In this document: positions 47,586 through 56,503 of the stretch, piece by piece
How positions within the stretch are numbered: the stretch's first letter is position 1
Layout of the letters: the number at the start of each line of letters is the position of its first letter
Source of the DNA: Flavobacterium inviolabile
Lineage (GTDB): Bacteria > Bacteroidota > Bacteroidia > Flavobacteriales > Flavobacteriaceae
Reading direction: 5' to 3'
Assembly (NCBI RefSeq): GCF_013389455.1
Contig: NZ_CP058278.1
Span: 3,348,001-3,412,000, forward strand
Length of the DNA stretch: 64,000 nucleotides
The notes under the pieces: model-generated
What the model saw: the letters and a program-made list of their open reading frames with translations, nothing else
Database searches by the model: none
What the model was told of the DNA's origin: nothing
Made by a program: the position numbers and the translations under genes

Positions 47586-47718
47586 TCGCACAACAGCGGT
47601 TTTAAGAAATTGGGTTTGAGTGTTTAATGAAACGGTCTTTTTGTATATTTGACTTCAGTCTTGGTGGAAAGGTATGGGGATAAAAATCCTCAACTTCTTA
47701 AATCCGAAGGACGTTAAT
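47586..47718 (+). repeat. Element A: attC-like imperfect palindrome
   Basis: The 5' arm CAACAGCGGTTTTAAGAAAT (47591 on) is the imperfect reverse complement of the 3' arm ending ...CAACTTCTTAAATCCGAAGG then ACGTTAATA. Between them lies a TATATTTG -7 box (47644-47651). It is closely related to element C at 56353-56467. It has the AAC...GTT ends and folded arms of an integron attC site, although exact core consensus is loose. Confidence 0.65.
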
Positions 47719-47749
47719 AGTAAGCTTTGAAAAACTAAACCTAATCAAA

Positions 47750-48280
47750 ATGAATCATTTCGAATTTTATAAATACATTTATGATAGAGAATTGAATAGA
47801 CGTTCAAAATTAGATGATTCTATAAATCCGATTGTTGGTATAATTTCTTTATTAATAGGTTTTGTTTCGTTTATATTTTCAAATAAAAAATATTTTAAAC
47901 ATATTGAATGTAATATAACTTTATGGATATTTTTTATTATATCTATACTTTTAATTGGAATTAGCATTTTCTTTCTTATAAAATCATATAATAATTATTT
48001 AAGAGGATTTAACTATCCAAATTTTGCTTATCTAAAACAAATTAGAGAATTCCAAATTATAACTATTCCAAATTATAACGAAAAAGTAGAAGAAAACATG
48101 AAGATAAATTTTGATGACGATTTAATTGAAAGATTGATAATTATTACTGATGAAAATACCAAAATAAACGACACACGTTCATATAATTTGTATCTATCAA
48201 AAACCTTTATTATTTTAACTTTAATATCATTATTCATAATTTCTATAATATTAATCACTAAAAATACTCAATTATGTTAG
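47750..48280 (+). CDS. Membrane protein with three hydrophobic helices, unknown function
   Basis: 176 residues with hydrophobic segments near 27-44, 54-77 and 151-170 and a charged region between, the general look of SLATT-type or other small effector-associated membrane proteins; no family is certain. It follows element A by 31 bases and its stop overlaps the start of the small gene at 48274. Together with that gene it forms the cassette between elements A and B. Confidence 0.6.
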   Translation: MNHFEFYKYIYDRELNRRSKLDDSINPIVGIISLLIGFVSFIFSNKKYFKHIECNITLWIFFIISILLIGISIFFLIKSYNNYLRGFNYPNFAYLKQIREFQIITIPNYNEKVEENMKINFDDDLIERLIIITDENTKINDTRSYNLYLSKTFIILTLISLFIISIILITKNTQLC

Positions 48281-48378
48281 ACGAAGAAAAACCAGAAAAC
48301 CAACCTTTAGAAAGACCAAGTTTTCCAGAAGACAGAAGAGAAAAATCTGAAGACCAAACTCCTTTGCCGAAAGATTAA
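48274..48378 (+). CDS. Very small acidic/proline-rich protein
   Basis: 34 residues, starting ATG at 48274 and overlapping the previous stop (ATGTTAG). The product is almost entirely charged and proline residues (E-E-K-P-E-N-Q-P-L-E-R-P-S-F-P). Translational coupling by overlap and the exact abutment of element B to its stop support it as real. Confidence 0.5.
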   Translation: MLDEEKPENQPLERPSFPEDRREKSEDQTPLPKD

Positions 48379-48503
48379 GCAGTTTGACAAAATGGCGGGT
48401 TTTAGGCTTAATTTAAAGTTAACTTTGTACTTTTAAAGTCTGTGTTTAACCGAAAACTTTAGGCTTCCTTAATCCACCACTACGTCAAGCCCTGAAACGT
48501 TAT
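48376..48503 (+). repeat. Element B: attC-like imperfect palindrome
   Basis: The 5' arm GCAGTTTGACAAAATGGCGG begins at the stop codon of the small gene. The 3' arm CCACCACTACGTCAAGCCC pairs with it imperfectly and ends AAACGTTATA. The arrangement and end motif are those of elements A and C, with different arm sequence. Confidence 0.6.
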
Positions 48504-48905
48504 AAATAATTAGCCTATACTAATCTATTTCCAATCACCCAACCCCTATCAAAATACAACAAAAGCGGCATCAGGTGTTCGACTGTGATACCTCACGGCC
48601 CGCAGCTTTATAAAAGCCTTGATAACCTTATCAGGGCTTTTTTTGTCGTTCATGATAGACAGGATTATAAATCGCACTATCTGGAACTTCATTTGAATTT
48701 TGCTTTGTTGCATTCAATAAAACTCCCCTTCGCTGCCGTACGATTGTATCGTGTGGCATTTTTATCACTTTCTCAAAAAATTATCTTTAGACTATTATAA
48801 TGAAAAAATTATATAATATTGTTGCTCTTAAAATGTTTGATTTATAATACTTCGTGCGGCAGGGAGAAATTATAGAAGATCTGAACATAAAAACAGAACA
48901 TAAAG
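48504..48905. other. Intergenic region with a terminator and no clear gene
   Basis: About 400 bases. A strong terminator lies at 48612-48645. A 71-codon frame at 48585-48800 crosses that terminator and is not credible. Nothing else is recognised. Confidence 0.5.
48612..48645 (+). terminator. Strong terminator without an adjacent gene
   Basis: AAAAGCCTTGATAA and TTATCAGGGCTTTTTTT form a near-perfect hairpin. No gene lies directly upstream; it closely resembles the terminator at 54736-54771, so both may be leftovers of an older gene end. Confidence 0.8.
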
Positions 48906-49442
48906 GTGGAAGAATCAGTCCGTTTTATACAAAATACAGAAATTCATATCGAGTTTTTCCTAAAAAAGAGAGATATTATTGTTAATGATTTAAAAACCAT
49001 TTCGAATAATTGGGAACTTTATTTTTTTCGGTTTAATGAATTAAACGAAAGCGAATTAGACTAATATTTGGCTAAAGACAGTTTTTATATAGAAGGTGCT
49101 ATGTATATAGCATATTATGGAAAAGAACTCATCGGATTTAAACATTGGGATTTAATAGATCAATTATGTTCCTATTTTATTAATTCTATTTATGAGATAA
49201 CAATAAAGAATAAAGATTTTGAGAAATTTTGTTTCCCAGACCAACCTGTTGAAGTTACTTTAACAAAAGAAAAAGAACTTATAAGTATCAAAATAGGTAA
49301 TGAAAATCCCGTTTTTCTATACAAGGATATATTTATTAAAGAATTTTTAAATGCCTGTAAAAATCTTTATGAAAGAATAAATGGAAATTCTTATAAATTG
49401 GAAATTGAAAAGATAGAAGAAATTCGAAAATATTTAAAATAA
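48906..49442 (+). pseudogene. Small protein gene interrupted by an in-frame stop
   Basis: A frame opening with GTG at 48906 (E-E-S-V-R-F-I-Q-N-T-E-I-H-I) runs to a TAA at 49062-49064, and then continues in the same frame (Y-L-A-K-D-S-F-Y-I-E-G-A-M-Y-I) to 49442. The two parts read as one protein of about 178 residues. The second part alone has only a TTG start at 49068. The family is not recognised; it looks like small cytoplasmic immunity-type proteins (W-D-L-I-D-Q-L, F-P-D-Q-P-V-E). Confidence 0.5.
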
Positions 49443-49606
49443 AAAAAATGATTCTATTAATATTTTAGCAAAGTATAGTCAAAGTGAATTTCAAAAAATT
49501 TATGTGATTATTGAAACGAATTGAAATATATGACATCGGATGTATGCTACTATAAATTCGTTACAAGTACGTTTAACAAATCATAGTCACATCGAAATTT
49601 AATAAT

Positions 49607-49999
49607 ATGACAGCAAAAGATTATTGCATTGAAATACAAAAACTCTTAACGGAAGTCGGGGAATTAAATTGGGCAAAATGTTTTGAAAATTTCATATCAG
49701 AATTGGAACTATCAAAAGATAATTCAGCCTATAGAAAAATAATCTCAATATATGGAGGAATGGGGTCTTTTGATGATTTAATACTATATAAAGACGGTGT
49801 CCTCTGCCAAAAAGAAAACGACACTTTACATACATTAAAAAAGGAATTATACAAGAAAATGACCAGTTGGAAAGAAAGTGTTTATAATCCATCCGATTCA
49901 GATATCAAAAAACCTGGTAAATTTATTGAAACAGAAAGGTATTTCGAACCCGGAAACTATGATCACTTTTCACATAATGACTATTTGAAAGATAAATAA
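49607..49999 (+). CDS. Small cytoplasmic protein, unknown function
   Basis: 130 residues, no signal peptide. The core N-W-A-K-C-F-E-N-F-I-S-E-L-E and I-Y-G-G-M-G-S-F-D-D-L-I-L resembles a widespread family of small uncharacterised proteins, possibly DUF6966, that I associate with polymorphic-toxin immunity regions; this is recalled rather than shown. It follows the broken gene at 48906-49442. Confidence 0.55.
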   Translation: MTAKDYCIEIQKLLTEVGELNWAKCFENFISELELSKDNSAYRKIISIYGGMGSFDDLILYKDGVLCQKENDTLHTLKKELYKKMTSWKESVYNPSDSDIKKPGKFIETERYFEPGNYDHFSHNDYLKDK

Positions 50000-50031
50000 C
50001 GTTCATCGTAGCACATGGGCTTTACTCGCTT

Positions 50032-51465
50032 CTATTCTACTCTTGAAAGTGTTTTTAATATGAAATCCATTTGTCTATCAAACCCCGTTTTTAAATCATC
50101 AGCCAGAAGCTGTACTTCGACGTCTGGCTTTATTCCTTTTGGATCATTTTTAAAATTCGGAGTTTTCATTTTGTACTGAAATACAGGTATCCATACCAAT
50201 GTTTTAGAATAAGGCAGAACAAATGCCCGACCACCCGAATTACTATAATTACTTCCCTGAGAATATTCTCCATAAAATTTTCCAATTTTATATTCCCGCA
50301 TTAATGCTAATAAATGCCCGGTGGTTGAAAAGCAACCTCCATTAATCAAAACACTAATATGCCCTTTGTAAAAATTTGGTTTATTTTGTTGTTTTTTAAA
50401 CCACCAGTAATCAGCTGCACTATTGGTTGTTGAGTTGCAATTCAGTCCGTTTCTTTTCTTAGTTTCAGCTAAATTTATTTCTTCAATGCTTTCGGGATAT
50501 TGCGCATAATGCTTCCAGCTTTTCACACTATTATACTTTGCGCCAACATAATCAAAATAGTAATAGGGTTTATCGATTAAATAAGAAAACAAATAATTGG
50601 CAATTTCCGCAGCTCCACCACTGTTATCGCGTAAATCAATAATTAGATTTTTAGTTTTCAGGCTGTCAAGCTTTGCGAAAAAAATATCTAATTGATTTTG
50701 CGCAATCTTTCTATCGGCCTCATTATAACCATTTCCAAAGGAATGAAACTTGAGAACAGCAATTTTATCTTTTCTAATTTCAGTTGTTAAAGGTTGAATG
50801 TTTTCGGTGGTGCTTTTTGTGAAGTTGTCAAAAGTAATTCCTTTTAATACTACTTTCTGCTTTTGGTTATTTTTGTCTATGCATTCAACTTCAAATTTTT
50901 CACTTTGGTTGTAAATAAAATAATAAAAAGGAAAATTCTTAAATTTCGTATTTAATCCTGTTTCATTTCGACCTTCAAGATGAATAATTTTTTTGACATC
51001 TTTTACTATCGCATCAATATTTTCTCCGTTTATTTTAAGAATCTGTAAACCTGAATAAGTCTTGTTTTCCTTTATTGAATTATCAAAATAATAATTATTT
51101 TTAATCTGATAAATACTGAATGGAAAAACGGGTTTTTCTTTTAACAATGCCGTAATTTGTCCTCTATCAACGGTTGTATGCCCATCTTTGATTTTTGCCA
51201 TTAGGGTGGCTGTGAGTTTGTAATAATCTACAATGGAAAGATCTCCTTTGATCGAATTCTTCAAGTCAAAATAGGTTTTGTCAAATTCTTTTTTCGAACA
51301 AAACATAAACTGTCCCGGATGAATCGTATTTGTCAAGTTATATAGCTGCGTAAATTCTGAAGAAATACTATCTTTTTTTAACGTTTTATCTAACAATGAT
51401 TTATGTTGTCCATAACTGAAATTCATCACAAAGCATAAAAACGGGAATATTATTTTCAAATTCAT
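50032..51465 (-). CDS. S41 family peptidase, exported
   Basis: 477 residues. Signal peptide ends near F-S-Y-G-Q (residue 20). The S41 (tail-specific protease) core shows L-I-I-D-L-R-D-N-S-G-G-A near 275-285 and the serine region I-N-G-G-C-F-S-T-T-G-H near 373 (catalytic Ser). The usual PDZ domain between them is not clear. It would act in the periplasm or outer envelope. Single-gene unit. Confidence 0.85.
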   Translation of the reverse strand: MNLKIIFPFLCFVMNFSYGQHKSLLDKTLKKDSISSEFTQLYNLTNTIHPGQFMFCSKKEFDKTYFDLKNSIKGDLSIVDYYKLTATLMAKIKDGHTTVDRGQITALLKEKPVFPFSIYQIKNNYYFDNSIKENKTYSGLQILKINGENIDAIVKDVKKIIHLEGRNETGLNTKFKNFPFYYFIYNQSEKFEVECIDKNNQKQKVVLKGITFDNFTKSTTENIQPLTTEIRKDKIAVLKFHSFGNGYNEADRKIAQNQLDIFFAKLDSLKTKNLIIDLRDNSGGAAEIANYLFSYLIDKPYYYFDYVGAKYNSVKSWKHYAQYPESIEEINLAETKKRNGLNCNSTTNSAADYWWFKKQQNKPNFYKGHISVLINGGCFSTTGHLLALMREYKIGKFYGEYSQGSNYSNSGGRAFVLPYSKTLVWIPVFQYKMKTPNFKNDPKGIKPDVEVQLLADDLKTGFDRQMDFILKTLSRVE

Positions 51466-51934
51466 TATCTAATTATTATTCAGGCTTATTATTATTGAAT
51501 GACACTTAAAACCAAATATATACATTGCGTTACTATGATACAAATATAAATACACTGGTTGTCTTTTGTTTTACTTTAAATCGTTGTTAACCGCACAGAA
51601 GATATAATAAAGAGTCTGCAATGTCCGGACGAAATACACGAAATCCTGTTTCAATATTAATCAATAAATCGACTGAACCGGATTACAAAATAAAACCGGA
51701 GAATGGCTTTGCTTTATAGAAAAGGAATTCTGGACAGATGATAATATGCTCTACTTCAAATTGGTTACAGAGGAGAAAGAAGACGGAAATATATATGTAT
51801 TTTATAAGGTCAGAATAATTGAGCGATAAACATAGGATCTGATTGCCAATCAATCTGTTTGAGATAAAATATGGCAATCACTTTACCGAAACTTACATTT
51901 AAAGAATACATACTATTTCCTGTTCAGAGGGAGA
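51466..51934. other. Intergenic region with a possible gene remnant
   Basis: About 470 bases. On the plus strand, 51703-51829 reads W-L-C-F-I-E-K-E-F-W-T-D-D-N and continues to E-D-G-N-I-Y-V-F-Y-K-V-R before a stop, preceded by related coding sequence in another frame, so a small decayed gene is possible. No start codon or promoter is seen. Confidence 0.35.
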
Positions 51935-52318
51935 TCAAATCCCATTAACCGGCTCCTTTTCGAGAACTATTTTTTTATGTTTTGCCCCCCATTCGCTCAA
52001 TTGATTCCATATAGGTACCAATTCCTGAGCAATGTCTGTCAGCTCATAATCTACTCTTGGAGGAACTTCTGCGTAAACAGTTCGCTTTACCAACCCTTCC
52101 TTTTCCAACTCCCGTAGTTGAAGCGTAAGCATACGTTCTGTAATACCATTGATCTGATTCCGCAATTCACTGAATCGTAACTTCCCCTTTTCAAGTTGAC
52201 ACAGGATCAGTAGTTTCCACCTACCGCCTATTTTGCATACTGCATAAGTCAGATTACAGCTTTCTACTATATAAGTCTCATTCAACATATTAGTTGAATT
52301 CTCTTTTCTTTTTCCCAT
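51935..52318 (-). CDS. HxlR family transcriptional regulator
   Basis: 127 residues with the HxlR pattern: an N-terminal Cys (C-N-L-T-Y-A near 21), then I-G-G-R-W-K-L-L-I-L near 31, F-S-E-L-R-N-Q-I near 50, and T-E-R-M-L-T-L-Q-L-R-E-L-E-K-E-G-L-V with V-P-P-R-V-D-Y-E-L-T in the wing. Family members often sense oxidants or reactive electrophiles through Cys. It is divergent from the esterase/efflux pair and a palindrome beside its start is the likely operator. Confidence 0.9.
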   Translation of the reverse strand: MGKRKENSTNMLNETYIVESCNLTYAVCKIGGRWKLLILCQLEKGKLRFSELRNQINGITERMLTLQLRELEKEGLVKRTVYAEVPPRVDYELTDIAQELVPIWNQLSEWGAKHKKIVLEKEPVNGI

Positions 52319-52338
52319 TACTTACAAATTTGTTAGTA
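52319..52338. promoter_or_regulatory. Probable HxlR operator
   Basis: TACTTACAAATTTGTTAGTA is a 20-base palindrome with one mismatched pair, placed directly next to the HxlR start codon in the divergent region. The position suits autoregulation and control of the esterase/MFS genes. Confidence 0.6.
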
Positions 52339-52414
52339 CCATACAATTGAATGTGTAGCATACGAAAGTAGTAATTACCCGATACATTTGCCGTATATCT
52401 TAACATAAATTAAT

Positions 52415-53335
52415 ATGACATTATCAGAACAAGTAAATAAAGTATTGGCCTATATTCAGGACATTGAAGTGCCGGCAAATCTTACTCCCTGGGAAACAGG
52501 AAGAGCTTTTTATGAAAATTTTGTCCCCCTGGCAGGAGAAAAGGAAACTGTTTTTCAAATTGAAGAACAAACCCTGTTAAAAGACAACCATCCAATCCGG
52601 TTACGGATTTATCGCCCGAATGATACTGAAAAACTCCCCGTTATCATTTATTTCCACGGAGGTTGGTTTAACGCCGGAAGTTTGGAAACGCACGATACGC
52701 CACTACGCCAGCTAACCAATCGTTTACAGGCAATCATCATTGCAGTTGATTACCGGCTGGCACCGGAATATCCGTTTCCATTCGGATTAAATGATTGCGA
52801 ATTTGCGATGCAGTGGATTATCGATAATGCAGTATCACTTCGTATCAATACCAACAAGATTTCGATTGCCGGTGATAGTGCGGGCGGCGCTTTAGCAGCA
52901 ACTGTCACAAGAAAATTCCGTCAGCATACTATGGCACTGCTCCTTATTTATCCGGTTACCGATAATTCGCTGAAAACAGCTTCCTGGATTGAATTTCAAA
53001 ATGGTCCGCTATTAGATTTAAAAGGCGGTATTCAGGCCTGGAATTGGTACTTACCCAACATAGAAGATCAAAATAATCCCGATGCCATTCCCCTATTGGC
53101 AAATGACTTTGAGGCATTACCTCCCACATTTATAGCCGTTGCAGAGTACGATCCGTTGCGGGATGAAGCTGTTCAATATGCCGAAAAGTTAAAAACAAAT
53201 GGAGTAAATGTAACCCTAAACTTGTATAAAGGGACTACGCACGGGTTCTTCCAAATGGGAGGATATATTGATGATACAGAAGTATTAATACAGAATATGT
53301 CCGATTTTTTTAAAACCTATAGTAATACAAAATGA
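52415..53335 (+). CDS. Alpha/beta-hydrolase of the hormone-sensitive lipase family
   Basis: 306 residues. The oxyanion motif H-G-G-W is at 81-84, the nucleophile elbow G-D-S-A-G-G at 153-158 (Ser155), the acid is in E-Y-D-P-L-R-D-E-A near 247, and the His in T-H-G-F near 279. There is no signal peptide, so it acts in the cytoplasm on short acyl esters. Its stop overlaps the MFS start by 4 bases (ATGA), and a divergent HxlR gene lies 97 bases upstream. Confidence 0.9.
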   Translation: MTLSEQVNKVLAYIQDIEVPANLTPWETGRAFYENFVPLAGEKETVFQIEEQTLLKDNHPIRLRIYRPNDTEKLPVIIYFHGGWFNAGSLETHDTPLRQLTNRLQAIIIAVDYRLAPEYPFPFGLNDCEFAMQWIIDNAVSLRINTNKISIAGDSAGGALAATVTRKFRQHTMALLLIYPVTDNSLKTASWIEFQNGPLLDLKGGIQAWNWYLPNIEDQNNPDAIPLLANDFEALPPTFIAVAEYDPLRDEAVQYAEKLKTNGVNVTLNLYKGTTHGFFQMGGYIDDTEVLIQNMSDFFKTYSNTK

Positions 53336-54501
53336 AAAAATACGCTTATATAGGTTGTTTAGGGTTTATAGCCGTTATCACAACCGAGTTCGGTGTTATC
53401 GGTATTTTACCACAAATTGCAGCACATTACAACATCTCTATTGATAAAGCCGGTATATTGCTCAGTGCCTTTGCATTGGTCATCGCATTGACCGGTCCGT
53501 TTATGACCTTATTGGTTTCCGGAATTGATCGCAAAAAGATAATGCTGACGGCTATCTTTATTTTTCTGCTAACAGGTGTTATCTCCTCCTTTTCACCACC
53601 TTTCTGGTTACTGATGCTGGTACGGATATTACCCGCGTTTTTACAACCTGTTTATATTTCCACCGCTTTAGCGGTAGCGATAACAAACGGTAATAAGAAG
53701 TACGAAAACGAACTAATGAGCATTGTTTTTAGTGGTGTAGCAATTGCGATGGTGTCAACCGTTCCGTTTGCCACCTGGTTAGCCAGTCAGTTTTCATGGG
53801 AATATTCATTTATTATCCAATCGATAGTAAGCATTATAGCTCTTTTAGCCATTTATTTCTTCCTACCTGATATGCCGGTAACAGCGAAAAAATCGTATGG
53901 AAGTCAGTTAAAAATATTGACTCAGCCAACATTTATTGTCAGTACGGCTATGAATTTTTTTATGATTGCCGGGTGGTTTTCTACCTACAGTTATTTTGCC
54001 GAATACCTGAACAAAGCTAAAGGCATGGATAGTACGGCGGTTAGTTATATGCTGTTTTTGTTTGGTATAATTGGCGTTATCACCAATCGTGTTTCGGGAA
54101 AAATGCTCAATAAAGATATAGCCAATACCACAGCCTTGTTTTTATCGGGTACAATCCTTATGCCGTTATTGTTGTATTTTTCAGGTACCAACACCATTAC
54201 CCTAATTTTTGTTATTGCGCTTTGGGGTTTTCTGTATTCACCAAGCTTTCTGAATGCCTCAACCTATATGATCTCATCGGCACCAACCTCTTTGGAATTT
54301 GCCAATAGTCTTGCCACTTCATTTGGGAATCTGGGTATTACCGTAGGCACAACCGTTGGAGGATGGATTATTGCTACAAAAGGAGTACAATACACTCCCT
54401 GGCTTACATTACTATTTGGAATATTAGCATTTGCGATGATCATACTGCGAAAATATTTGGAAAAAAGGAATATACCGGTACAAAACATAGCATCATATTA
54501 A
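53332..54501 (+). CDS. MFS transporter, probable drug efflux
   Basis: 389 residues with about 12 transmembrane helices. The start V-I-T-T-E-F-G-V-I-G-I-L-P-Q-I-A, and L-V-S-G-I-D-R-K-K-I in the first cytoplasmic loop, are those of the DHA1/YdhP-AraJ efflux group. It is coupled to the esterase by a 4-base overlap. The unit looks like an HxlR-controlled detoxification pair: hydrolysis plus export. The transported compound is unknown. Confidence 0.88.
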   Translation: MKKYAYIGCLGFIAVITTEFGVIGILPQIAAHYNISIDKAGILLSAFALVIALTGPFMTLLVSGIDRKKIMLTAIFIFLLTGVISSFSPPFWLLMLVRILPAFLQPVYISTALAVAITNGNKKYENELMSIVFSGVAIAMVSTVPFATWLASQFSWEYSFIIQSIVSIIALLAIYFFLPDMPVTAKKSYGSQLKILTQPTFIVSTAMNFFMIAGWFSTYSYFAEYLNKAKGMDSTAVSYMLFLFGIIGVITNRVSGKMLNKDIANTTALFLSGTILMPLLLYFSGTNTITLIFVIALWGFLYSPSFLNASTYMISSAPTSLEFANSLATSFGNLGITVGTTVGGWIIATKGVQYTPWLTLLFGILAFAMIILRKYLEKRNIPVQNIASY

Positions 54502-54735
54502 GTAAGATTGGGTGATTTAATATATTATTATAAAACTCCCCGGATATCGACATACTTAGTCATATTGATTACTTGCTCTCAATTGTAATTAGTGCTAAGT
54601 AATAGTCATTTTTAACTTGAAATAGTACAAAAGGGATCAAGAATCGTTATTCTTTTAGTCTGAAAAATTTGAAAAACATTATACATAAAAGCTTAGAGAA
54701 GGAATGTTAGAGTCCCTCTTTATTCGCAATTTTAT

Positions 54736-54771
54736 AAAAAGCCCTGATAATATAGTATCAGGGCTTTTTTA
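54736..54771 (+). terminator. Strong terminator
   Basis: AAAAAGCCCTGATA pairs with TATCAGGGCTTTTTT. It lies 235 bases after the MFS gene, with a tRNA-3'-like stretch just before it. Confidence 0.85.
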
Positions 54772-54922
54772 TCATATTTATACTATTCTTCTTTTATTAG
54801 AATTTCTAATTCAATCCCTAAAAACTCCTTTCCTTAGCCTATAAATTAAGTAAAAACACGTATTGCTTTTTTGGGTATAAATTGCTTTCTTTCGGATTTG
54901 CAGAATGGGGTTTTATCGTTTT

Positions 54923-54946
54923 TTCCACATAATGAACTATGTGGAA
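54923..54946. promoter_or_regulatory. Inverted repeat upstream of the DUF4747-like gene
   Basis: TTCCACATA and TATGTGGAA are perfect 9-base arms with a 6-base spacer, 74 bases before the start codon. It could be an operator or a recombination site; no choice can be made from the sequence. Confidence 0.4.
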
Positions 54947-55019
54947 AGTTTCTTAAAAAACGATGTTGGCGATAATTTTGCTCAAAAAGGAGAATCAATA
55001 ATCTTAGAAAATAAAATTT

Positions 55020-55850
55020 ATGTCAAAAATGTTTTTTAACAGGCTACATCTAAACTTGCCTGACAATAGGTTAAAAAGACCTTTTATAATAGACGGAATT
55101 AGAAGTGTAGCAGCTGCTGGTTACAATGCTTATTCCTATAAAATTATTGGTATTGAAACTCTCGATAATTACATTTTAGGTTATTTAGTAAAATATGACC
55201 CATATGGCCGTGGAGAAATTTTAGACGAAGTAACAGGTACAGCTAGACCGGGCGGAACTGTAAATAACATAGTAGCTAAGTCAATGTTTTTAATAAACAC
55301 TGACGAAATGATAATAGCATATGAAGAAATTCAAAATTTAATTTCTAAAACGATGTTTGTTAGAATGTTTACAGAACTTTTCCATATTAATCATGAAGGA
55401 CAAGATTTTGAGTTTTCAATATCTAGCATAAGAGAGCAATATTCCTTCATAGAACAAGTTCGAACTATGCGTGAAATTAATAGAGTTTCTATATCATTAG
55501 TTCCTTCAAATCCTAATAATGCAGATCTTTGGAGAGAAACCGATGAAAGGTTACAAAATAATAATATAACAAAATACAAAGAAATTCAAGAATCAAATAA
55601 CGCAGAAGGATTGGTAATTGACGACGAAACTATTGCAAAAATGGCTATGTCTGAGGATGGCTATGGAATTGCTGAAGCACGTGGAAGAGATGAAAATGGT
55701 CACCAAATGACTATAACTACCAAAACAAGAAATCAAGAAATAACTCAAAATTTACCAGATAACATTGAAAGAACTGGAATACCAAACATAATTAATTACC
55801 TTAGTAGAACATTTGAAAGAATAAAACAAAGAACAAATCATCAAGAATGA
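55020..55850 (+). CDS. DUF4747-like protein, possible defence component
   Basis: 276 residues, cytoplasmic. It contains F-Y-strand-rich N-terminal sequence, then I-N-R-V-S-I-S-L-V-P-S-N-P-N-N-A-D-L-W near 155, and a C-terminal charged segment. This pattern reminds me of DUF4747, which I cannot verify. Its last 4 bases overlap the start of a membrane-protein gene, giving a two-gene unit of cytoplasmic protein plus membrane protein, an arrangement often seen in phage-defence pairs; this is inference. Confidence 0.55.
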   Translation: MSKMFFNRLHLNLPDNRLKRPFIIDGIRSVAAAGYNAYSYKIIGIETLDNYILGYLVKYDPYGRGEILDEVTGTARPGGTVNNIVAKSMFLINTDEMIIAYEEIQNLISKTMFVRMFTELFHINHEGQDFEFSISSIREQYSFIEQVRTMREINRVSISLVPSNPNNADLWRETDERLQNNNITKYKEIQESNNAEGLVIDDETIAKMAMSEDGYGIAEARGRDENGHQMTITTKTRNQEITQNLPDNIERTGIPNIINYLSRTFERIKQRTNHQE

Positions 55851-56344
55851 GGAGAATAAAGGCAGTAATAAAAAGTTGGGATTTTGTGATAGCTCTTTTG
55901 AGTACTATCACAACATATTTACTATTACCTGATTATGTAAATATGAAATTTGCACTATCTTTTTATAATGTTGCAATGACGGTTCTTTCAATAATTTTTT
56001 CTTTATTCTTTACTGCTATGGCTATCTTAATGTCATCATCAGATAATGATTTTATTGAATTTTTAGAGGAAAGAAATACATTTACTGAATTACTTTGGTC
56101 TTTTAAATTTACCTTATTCATTTTATTCACAAGCCTTGTCCTATCTATTATACTATATAATGGGACTTCATTTTGGTTAGAAACAAATTATAGAGATGTT
56201 TGGCTACAAAAATCAATATTGTTTTTAACATTAGAATTCTGTTTTCTCTATGGTATATTGGCAACATGATTTTGCATAATTGATACTGTAAAATTTTCAA
56301 AATATCGAGCACTTTTTCTAAAAAAAAATAAAGAGAAAAATTAA
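55847..56344 (+). pseudogene. Membrane protein gene with an in-frame TGA near its end
   Basis: From 55847 the frame gives 140 residues with four hydrophobic segments and stops at TGA (56267-56269). Directly after, the same frame continues F-C-I-I-D-T-V-K-F-S-K-Y-R-A-L-F-L-K-K-N for 24 codons to a TAA at 56342-56344. That tail looks like the natural cytoplasmic end, and element C begins right after it, so the TGA is probably a late nonsense mutation. The shortened product may still function. It overlaps the preceding gene by ATGA. Confidence 0.6.
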
Positions 56345-56352
56345 AACTGTCG

Positions 56353-56467
56353 CCAACAGCGGTTTTAGAAATTGGGGTTTTAAGGCAATTTTATATATTT
56401 GACTTTAGCCCTAATGGAATGGCTTGGGAACAAAAATTCCCAACTTATTAAAGCTACGTGACGTTAA
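56353..56467 (+). repeat. Element C: attC-like imperfect palindrome
   Basis: The 5' arm CAACAGCGGTTTTAGAAATT is nearly identical to that of element A. The centre has TATATTTGACTTTAG (56394 on) and the 3' arm is TTCCCAACTTATTAAAGC then GACGTTAACA. It starts 8 bases after the extended end of the preceding gene. Confidence 0.65.
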
Positions 56468-56503
56468 CACCAACACAATCACGATTAATCTAAGCAAATA
56501 CCT

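Larger units (their letters stand above)
54502..55019. other. Intergenic region with terminator and palindromes
   Basis: About 520 bases with no full gene. It contains a tRNA-3'-end-like stretch (54706-54728), a strong terminator (54736-54771), and an inverted repeat TTCCACATA / TATGTGGAA at 54923-54946 just before the next gene. A 44-codon frame (54905-55039) overlaps the next start and is not convincing. Confidence 0.5.

Noticed and set aside
48577..48611. Possible tRNA remnant (GTTCGACT before the terminator)
   Set aside because: The stretch contains TTCGA but no paired T stem or acceptor stem; too weak to report as a tRNA.
48585..48800. 71-codon open frame
   Set aside because: It runs through a strong terminator hairpin at 48612-48645 and has no recognisable features.
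55020..56344. Kiwa defence system
   Set aside because: Gene order and the sequences do not match my memory of KwaA/KwaB; naming it would be unsupported.
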